Below, one piece after another: positions 54,197 to 61,647 of a DNA stretch of 64,000 nucleotides. The notes under the pieces were generated by a model. The model was not told the origin of the DNA. It saw only the letters and a list, made by a program, of their open reading frames with translations, and did no database searches. Source of the stretch: Madurella fahalii (taxonomy: Eukaryota > Ascomycota > Sordariomycetes > Sordariales); assembly GCA_029876055.1 (NCBI GenBank), contig CM056874.1, positions 4,836,001 through 4,900,000 on the forward strand, given 5' to 3'. The position numbers and the translations under genes were made by a program. Each line of letters opens with the position of its first letter. The first letter of the stretch is position 1.

Positions 54197-56343
54197 ATGG
54201 GGGACACACCACTCCAGTTTAGTGCTCCAGCAGAGTCCCGTCCACAGGACGCCATTGTTGGACCGCCTCCAGCGTCCGCACCTGCTGGCGCAGGTCACTT
54301 CACCCCTGACTATCCGCACGCATTCCCACCAGCACATCTCCGGCAGCAGCACGAGCAACCTGCGGGGCCCCAGCATGCTTTTGTCTCCCAACTAGATATG
54401 ACACACCAGCAGAGAACGGGGCCGTTCGACATGAACGCCATGGCAAGCGCGCTGCCGCAGCAGCCCTACCGAGCCCAGCCCTATGGCCAGAACCCGCAAA
54501 GGTACAACATGACCACAATGCCATCCCCCGGAACTGCGACTCAGATTCCTGTTACTCAGTTTGGAACACCAAATACCATGGGCCCTCTCCTGAGCCAGCA
54601 GTATTACGTTCCGCAGCACCCGCATATGGCACAGTTCTACCCTGCCCCGTTATCCCCCCCACCGCCTACTGCGATACCTTCGAGGCCCGATTTGAGTTAT
54701 TACCCGAGCTCGGTCGTCGTGAACCAATCGCCCCATCCAGGGCCACATTACTACTACACACCAGCAGCCCCCTTCCCCGGACAGCCACCTCATTTACACG
54801 GACAGGTTGCGCTCGGGCAATATGGGCCGCCGAACCCTCAACAACATCCTAGCTCGAGACCCCAGCAGCCGCAACCGGGTAACCAAGATGTGAACGCGGC
54901 CGTGTCTCCCGGACAGCAGGGGAGTGGTCAGCATTTCTATCCCATGGTCCTCGAAGAGCAGCGTACTGATTACCTTGCAGTGTCGCCCGAGAATCGTCAA
55001 AATATCGTCCGTGGGCCCCCCAGGAAGCCACGGCAAAGCGGTGAGTCCGACGCCAACAAGCCGACCTCCCCAGAATTAAGCTAATAGCGGGTAGGCCATG
55101 CTATATGGATTGGGAACCTCCCTCCCCAGACGGATCTGATGGACCTGGTTCACCATGTTTGCAAGGAAGCAGAGGGGCTAGAGTCTCTGTTTCTCATCTC
55201 GAAAAGCAATTGCGCCTTTGCCAACTTCAAAGATGATCAGTCCTGCTCGGCAGCCCAGCGGAAACTGCACGACTCGAAGTTTATGACAGTTCGGTTGGTA
55301 AGCCGGCTGCGGAAAAGCACCGTCGAGGGACCGGCGGGTGTGACGGCCCCGACGGGACCAGCGGCATCGGTCCCGCAGGTAGGGGCCACGCCAGATGCAT
55401 GCGTCACGGGAGGTGAAGAAACTGCCGAGGATGGGGCCGCGGCATCTGCGCCGACGCCGAGCGTCCCAGAAGCGAAAGCGACAAGCACACCGGCAGACGG
55501 CGGATCGTTCCAGAAGGATAGATTCTTCATCCTCAAGAGTTTAACTGTCGAGGACCTCGAATTGAGCGTACGGACGAGCCTCTGGGCTACTCAGTCACAT
55601 AATGAGGAGACTCTGAACTCGGCTTTCAAGGTAAACTATTACTAGCACATTCTAGAATGGATAAGAGGGTCCTGGCTAACATATTTCGTATCCAATAGAG
55701 CTCGGATAACGTCTACCTCGTATTCTCGGCAAACAAGTCCGGCGAGTACTTTGGCTACGCGCGTATGGTGTCGCCGATCAACGAGGATCCTGCGGCGGCC
55801 ATCGAGTTTGCCCCCACCGCACAGCTGGCGACCGACGTCGACCTACCTAAGGCGATACCTACCGAGGCTACAGAATTCGCGCCGAAGGGCCGCATCATCG
55901 ATGACTCGGCACGGGGCACCATCTTTTGGGAAGCAGAATGTGATGATAAAGGGTCTGATATTGGGCAGGAAGACGAAGGCTCCGGGGGTTCGGTGGGTGG
56001 TGACACAGGCAGCATCCGGAGCGGTCACGACAGCGGCATCGGGGAACCCAGCAAGGCCTGGGGCAAACCGTTTCGGCTCGAGTGGCTATCGACGACTCGC
56101 CTTCCATTTTATCGGACGAGGGGGCTGAGAAATCCGTGGAATTCCAACAGAGAAGTGAAGATAGCGAGAGACGGGACAGAACTCGAGCCGTCCGTTGGGC
56201 GGAGATTGATTGGCCTTTTCAATAGGGCGCAGACCCCGGCGTTGGGAATGGTTCCGGGCCTAGTGCCTCAGGGGGTTCCCGTGGGACTTCGAGTCGCAGT
56301 GCCTGTCACAGCCGGCTTCCCTCCGATGCGGTTACAGTGTTGA
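54197..56343 (+). CDS. YTH-domain RNA-binding protein with N-terminal RRM
   Basis: Three exons, 54197..55040, 55095..55630 and 55699..56343, encode 674 aa. Introns (54 and 68 nt) have CTAAT or CTAAC branch sites, phases 1 and 0. The first 280 residues are Pro/Gln/His-rich and disordered (QQPYRAQPYGQNPQRY). An RRM follows at about 283-355 (AIWIGNLPPQTDLMDLVHHV, then CAFANFKD). A YTH domain starts near 426 (FFILKSLTVEDLELSVRTSL, WATQSHNEETLNSAF) and resumes after a long acidic insertion with PFRLEWLSTTRLPFYRTRGL and NSNREVKIARDGTELEP. The aromatic-cage tryptophans (LWATQ and LEW) are present, so recognition of N6-methyladenosine is possible. The combination resembles fungal YTH proteins related to Pho92/Mmi1, which act in mRNA decay, and in S. 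pombe in removal of meiotic mRNAs. The insertion inside YTH is long. Confidence 0.88.
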
Positions 56344-57140
56344 GACGCAGCGAGGAAGGCGGCGTCAATCAACCGTTCAATCGCCCGGCTTACTGGCTGA
56401 TCGAGGCAAAGCCAGGCGACGGCTGAGGGCAAGGTTGTAGCGTATAGGCACCGAGATGCCAAATTGGTTAATCCGGCTTTGCCACGCCCTGGCCGTAGCG
56501 AACGTTTATCAATTAGACAATTCTCCCTGCGGGCGCTGAATGGAGAACGGACTCTTGGCCCTAAAAGTAGAGGTTTGATTGACGTCATAGGTCGGACCTG
56601 GAGCTTATGATGAATTTTGTGCTACTAACAAAATGCCCAGTAGCCCCCATACATTTTTGTTAGTGACATTTCGATATCCCCCATCACCCTTCCCAAATAT
56701 CTTCCACATGCAGAGGCTCTCCCTGAGCGCCAAACCCGCTGTCTCTGCGGCCGTAGGCTTAGAAGCTAGAATACGTTGGCTGTACAGGTGTTTGTGCGAC
56801 CTGTGCAATCACCATTGGCCATAGAAGCTTCTAGGGCGGCGATGATGCTTCCAGAACAAAAGATGGCCTCAGTTCGACGGCAGTGGCAACGTCACCCGCC
56901 AGGCGCTCAGAAGCATCCGAGCGTTGGTGGATTAGTCCAGAATTCTCGCTGGTCTTCGTTGCAGATTCGCTAGCGTTCTGTCGATGGCCTCCTGAAGGTT
57001 GTAGAATGCGCGACGAGTTTCAACATCATCGAGCCTCACGTCTATATATTCTCCTCGAGATACAGGGCATCCCTCTCCATCTCTCTCTCTTCTGAATTAC
57101 CAAGAGCAAAGCGAAGTCTACGATAACTCACCACCGGTTC
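56344..57140. promoter_or_regulatory. Upstream region of Hsp30 gene, HSE and TATA candidates
   Basis: About 800 nt. Palindromic heat-shock-element-like boxes: AGAAGCTTCT at 56823-56832 and TTCCAGAA at 56849-56856. TATATAT lies at about 57042-57049, and a CT-rich stretch (ctctccatctctctctcttc) follows. The TATA box is about 95 nt before ATG 57141, a normal fungal distance. The remainder is the 3' flank of the YTH gene; frames elsewhere are shadows. Confidence 0.6.
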
Positions 57141-57905
57141 ATGCAATCATTCAGACCACTCTCGCGAACACTCTCACGAGTTTCACGGTTTCCGTACAAC
57201 AAGAGACCCATCACTCTTCGTCACAGAACTCTCTCAACCACAACACCCAAAATGTCGTTCTTCCCGCGCAGCTTCTACTCGTCTGACCCTAGCTTCACCC
57301 CTCTCTTCCGCCTCCTGGACGAGTTCGACAACTACACGAACGAAGTCCGGAACAACAACCATGATGGGCCCCGTCACCGGCGCCATCAACACCTCCGGAC
57401 GTTCAACCCCCGGTTTGACATCCGCGAGACGGACACGGCCTACGAGCTCCACGGCGAGCTCCCGGGCGTCGACCGCGAGAACATCAACATCGAGTTCACC
57501 GACCCGCAGACGATCGTCGTCCGCGGCCGCGTCGAGCGCACCTACACGGCCGGCACCCCTCCGGCGGGCCTGGTCGAGGGAGGGGCGCAGATGAGCGGCG
57601 CCATTACCGAGAAGGGCGAAGCGGCAGAGACGGCCAAGAATAAGGCCCCCGCGGCCGAGGGCGAGTCGAAGGGCTCGGATGCCACCACCAGCCTCGCGAA
57701 GCAGGGCAACAACAACGAGGGCACTGGTGAGGAGAAGTACAAGTACTGGGTGCAGGAGCGCTCGACGGGCGAGTTTGCCCGCACCTTCAGCTTCCCCACC
57801 CGCGTCGATCAGGATGCTGTCACGGCGAACCTCAACAATGGCATTCTGAGCTTGGTCGTGCCCAAGGCGAAGAAGCACGAGACGAGGCGGATCGCTATCA
57901 ACTAA
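57141..57905 (+). CDS. hsp30: Small heat-shock protein (Hsp20/Hsp30 type)
   Basis: Single exon, 254 aa from ATG 57141. An alpha-crystallin domain covers about residues 90-250: start FNPRFDIRETDTAYELHGEL, PGVDRENINIEF, VRGRVERTY, then an insertion of about 60 low-complexity residues (EKGEAAETAKNKAPAAEGES), then WVQERSTGEFARTFSFPTRV, DAVTANLNNGILSLVVPKAK. The final RRIAIN is the C-terminal I-X-I motif. The Neurospora Hsp30 class has the same insertion. An in-frame second ATG at 57252 begins MSFFPRSFYSSDPSFTPLFR, the usual Hsp30 start. The 37 residues before it are basic, Ser-rich and free of acids (MQSFRPLSRTLSRVSRFPYN), as in a mitochondrial presequence. Heat-shock-element-like boxes and a TATA box lie upstream. 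Role: ATP-independent holdase of unfolded proteins, heat induced. Confidence 0.93.
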   Translation: MQSFRPLSRTLSRVSRFPYNKRPITLRHRTLSTTTPKMSFFPRSFYSSDPSFTPLFRLLDEFDNYTNEVRNNNHDGPRHRRHQHLRTFNPRFDIRETDTAYELHGELPGVDRENINIEFTDPQTIVVRGRVERTYTAGTPPAGLVEGGAQMSGAITEKGEAAETAKNKAPAAEGESKGSDATTSLAKQGNNNEGTGEEKYKYWVQERSTGEFARTFSFPTRVDQDAVTANLNNGILSLVVPKAKKHETRRIAIN

Positions 57906-58587
57906 AAGGGTGCTTTGGCCCACTTCCTTCGGCTCGGGGATGGTGTGATGGGATTGTGCTGACAGCTTGATGGCCATGGAGGTATCCCGAGAATGAAACG
58001 CGGTTCGGAGTCTGCAGCATGTGTATAGTTAGGTTGGCCGTGGATGCGGTGCGTTGAGTCTGGGAAGGGTGAGTTTGGGGGGCAGAATGCGGTGCGTTCC
58101 TTCTTGAGCTGTAGTTTACAACTCTCTTAACAAACTTGTAATAGCTAGATACTCTTCAATTGAGAGAGTATTGATAACTTGTTGAAGGTGGTTGTATTTC
58201 TGATGTTGTGATTGCGCATTGTGTCCTGTACAAACCGAGTCCTTGTTTGGTAATCGAGAGCGTCCCACCCAAGGTAAGAGCTGGTCCCTGTAATGGAGCA
58301 AGTAGGATTGTAGTGCAATAAGACACTTCCCGCGGTTTGAAAAATGTCCGGGAGAACTGGGTTCACATTGTCATGTTCTTTGTATGGATAAGGCGGGTGT
58401 AGCCCGAAGTTAGAGCGTGCATTGCTGGAGATAGTAGGCTCTACCAACCAATACCCTCCGTGTGATCACCCTTTTCTGAGCTGGGCGGATCATCCAACTC
58501 GGGGGCTTTCTTTCTACCTCGAGTGCACGACCCGTCGCCTGATTTTCATTTCCAATGAGGGTGCCATATGTTCTGGCCGTCCCCTCG
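57906..58587. other. Convergent intergenic with an ATG-less AT-rich frame
   Basis: Convergent 3' region of Hsp30 and LSM6. The minus strand 58447..58145 has a 100-codon AT-rich frame with no start codon of the ATG type, discussed as a finding. A small inverted repeat (atactcttcaattgagagagtat) lies at 58150-58172. Confidence 0.5.
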
Positions 58588-58967
58588 TCAATCAGCAGAG
58601 ATATACATAACTATACATGGCGATTAGAACTACGAGACAGGTCATATCAAGAGCAAAGGAGAACCACAAACCGTTGTTGCCCCGGACGAATGCATCACCG
58701 TAGCTTCTCCGCTTGACGCCGTTGACATACTCTTCTGTCTTCTCAAGAGCGATGTTCATGTATCCGTCCACCGACTGAAGCTCACCTGGACAATGCGAGA
58801 AGAGGGTGTCAGTGGATGCTCATAATGGCACTTGTGTTTCAAGGAAGGTACTTGCCCTTGTAGACGACGCCCGAGTTGAGCTTGACGGTGACGGGGTTGC
58901 CAATGATCTCGCTCAGGAAGCCAGAGGGGTCCTTACCCTCGCCCTGGGTTACCGTGCCGTTCTCCAT
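58588..58967 (-). CDS. lsm6: U6 snRNA-associated Sm-like protein LSM6
   Basis: Three exons, 58967..58856, 58785..58672 and 58610..58588, encode 82 aa. Intron 1 (58855..58786, 70 nt) starts with GC: AAGG followed by GCAAGT, with a CTGAC branch site and CCAG acceptor. The alternative GT three bases on gives an immediate stop. Intron 2 (58671..58611, 61 nt) is GT-AG, phase 1. The result reads SGVVYKG then ELQSVDGYMNIALEKTEEYV, then FVRGNN and a short tail MYISAD. These are Sm motif 1 and Sm motif 2 of LSm6. LSm6 sits in both the nuclear LSm2-8 ring on U6 snRNA and the cytosolic LSm1-7 ring of mRNA decay. Length is normal. Confidence 0.93.
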
Positions 58968-59748
58968 GGTCGATAATGGCTCGCTGGCCTGAAACACCCT
59001 GCGCTGCGCTCTGTGCTGTTTGGCTTGATGGCGATAAAGGCTGGGGCTGGCGGGCTTAGGGTGTCCACGTTTGGCTGAGCCTCGGTGCCGGGAGCTCTGC
59101 CCCACCATTTGTACCCACAGTGCGACTACGCACCGGCCACTGTTGGGCTACGCCGAGAAAGTCACTCACGAAGCCATCGTAATCTTTCATAGAATCACGC
59201 ACCAGTTGCAGTATGATGAAGGTACCCCACACTATTCATGCTCCGTTTTCGTTTTTCTGCGTCAGATTGCTTGCTCTTGAGCCAAACAACTCACCAGAAT
59301 ACTTGGGTGAAGAATAGTGTGGGCACAAACTGAATGGAGCAAGTGACCCCCGCCCAAAGCGTCCATGTTGCGGGCTTCACCAAGTGTGCCGCCGAAGCTC
59401 AAACGGCGCGTGATATCGCGAGGCCACCATCGAGTTGAATGGGTGGAAGCAGGCTTGATAGTGTGTGTCCGACAGAATTGTGTAATTGGCGCTCAACAAT
59501 GCTTTTGTCAACAGCGTCAACAGTACTTGTGCATGCTAAGTTGCCTTATTGCTTAAACCAAACAACAACACTCTGTTCACGCCCATTCATTAACTCGCTA
59601 GACGCCCCTAGCAAATAAGCCTGGCTGCGTTTCTGAATTGTTCTCCGGATTCTGGTCTCCCGACTCATTTCTCTTCATTTCCATCGCTTGAAGCGCTTCT
59701 TAACAACTGAAACCACTTCACATCGCCAATCTGCCCCTCGTTTTCGCC
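58968..59748. other. Divergent promoter region, LSM6 / nucleotidyltransferase-like gene
   Basis: About 780 nt between divergent starts. Low gene content, AT-richer near 59500-59600. Nothing recognisable. Confidence 0.5.
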
Positions 59749-61118
59749 ATGGGCGGCTCAGCCTTCTCTTCGCTTCCCGAAGCCCCATACACACCCCGCA
59801 TGCCGCCTCCTGTGTACCAGCACGCAAAGTCCGCCTGCCATGCTGCGTTACGGGAGCTCTTCGTCTGCGTGGCAACACCCATCGAAGGACCCGCGAAGAA
59901 GGACCACGGCGACATCGACATCCTCGTCGCTCTCGAGAGGCGTGTCATCTTCCCTCAGAGCCCGGTCCACGACAGAGCCCCCACGTCTCCACATGAGCTG
60001 GTAGCAGACATCAAACATCTTCTCAAGGCCGAGTATGCCATCGTACCTCCAGCCGGGACGTCGGCAAATCTCGCCATCAGGTGGCCTTCGGAACTGGACC
60101 ACCTTGCTGCAGCCACCGGGGATGAGGGCGCCGAGCCGAAGCCAAAGTACATTCAGGTTGACGTCCGCATCTGCCGGGACGTGGACCAGCTTTGCTGGGT
60201 AAGTGGTGCTGCCCGGGTCCCCCAGACAACAAAGCCCCCGCGTGTCTAATGGCCCGATAGATACTCTTCAAACATGCGCATGGCGACATCTGGAACCTCA
60301 TCGGAAGCACAATCCGACCATTCGGTCTCACGGTTGATGAGGAGGCGCTCTGGATAAGGATACCCGAGATCGAGAGCAACAACCGCAACCTATCCAAGGT
60401 GTTGCTCACCCGAGACCCAGTAGAGATCCTGCACTTCCTGGGCCTCGCAGTCGAGGGGTTCTGGGAAGAGCCACTCGATTCGGTCGAAGCCCTCTTTGAC
60501 TATGTCACCACATCGCGGCTCTTCTTCGTCCAGCCGGTCCCGGAGGGGGATGCCGAGGGCGATACGGACGGCGCCGGTCTCGTCGGCGGAGAGGAGGGCA
60601 GGAAAAAGCTCAGGGCAAACGACCGCCGGCGAATGAAGGGCCGCCCGATCTATCGGCGGTGGATCAACGAGTTCGTCCCGCAGCTCCGCACCCAGGGGAA
60701 GTTTGTCCGTGAAGGGCCGGGGACATCGGTTAGCCAGGTGCGCGCGGCGATCCGGGAAGAAGCGTTTGCCCGGTTTTTCGTCGAAGCAGAGTACATGAGC
60801 CGGCTGAGAGACTGGCAGCTGAAGAGGGCTGCCGAGGAGATGAAGACGCTGATCAAGAGCTGGATTCCTGACGCCCTGGAGCCGCAGCGCAGATCGTGTC
60901 TGACCTCGGCAATGCTTCGGATAGTTATGGAAGACGACCTGTCATTTGGCATAGCCCCGCCAGGCCCCTTTCGAGGCGAAGATGGATTCTACAACAAGGA
61001 AACCGCCCGCCGTTTCGTCCAGGAGAATTGGCAGCAGGTGGGTGGCATTGAATGGAAAAGGCAGAATGAAAGGGCACGGGATGCGATGCAGCTTAAGGCA
61101 CGTAGCGGGAAGAAGTGA
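59749..61118 (+). CDS. Nucleotidyltransferase-like protein, uncharacterised
   Basis: Two exons, 59749..60198 and 60261..61118, encode 435 aa; the intron is 62 nt, phase 0, GTAAGT donor and ATAG acceptor. Residues 25-65 have the pattern of a nucleotidyltransferase fold: a helix (YQHAKSACHAALRELFVCVA) then GDIDILVALE, with the two Asp of a DxD metal-binding site. A later strand IQVDVRICRDVDQLCW could supply the third carboxylate, as D in VDV. A helical domain follows (ILFKHAHGDIWNLIGSTIRP, EILHFLGLAVEGFWEEPLDS). The rest is basic and helical (PIYRRWINEFVPQL). It may be a fungal orphan of the polymerase-beta-like superfamily; substrate (tRNA, RNA end, protein) unknown. The DxD signature is seen, the family membership inferred. 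Confidence 0.75.
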
Positions 61119-61647
61119 CGAGGCGGTTGGGAGGCAGAACGGTAAGGAACGCGAAGGCCCAGGAGGACATCTTGTTAACTTTTGCGTGCTACATGATCAT
61201 TGTAGGTCTAGACACACAACAATAAGTCAGCGTGCGGCGGACCGGTTACATATGGTCCGAGGCTACCTCAGAGGTCCGGTTCCTTGAAGCAAGAGTGCAA
61301 TTGTACAGGAAAGGCCCCAGCCTAGGATAATAAAAGCGAATAGCCAGCTTGCCCGTTGTCTGCGGATTGTAAGTCGTGCAATTGAATAACAAAACACAAT
61401 GTTCTCTCTGCTCTCCCGTAACACCACAAACACCACTTCTCTGTAGCTGCTAATATGTGTACCCCGAGCTTCCGTCATACCATCAAAATGAATCCATCTT
61501 GGATGAGGCAAAGCAAAAACAGCCTAGAACGCCCTGCTACCGCGTGATCCGGTATGACAACAGCCCAAACTCCAACCTCCAGGGCCCCTAGTACTGTCGC
61601 AATCCAGCCCATTTCTTCATCAGTGAAGACACTTTCTTTGTACTCTG
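61119..61647. other. Convergent intergenic region
   Basis: About 530 nt between the nucleotidyltransferase-like gene and the right-edge minus-strand gene. No gene or repeat seen. Confidence 0.5.

Noticed and set aside
55041..55084. YTH gene first exon ending at a stop near 55084
   Set aside because: That is intron read-through; the splice leads into an RRM.
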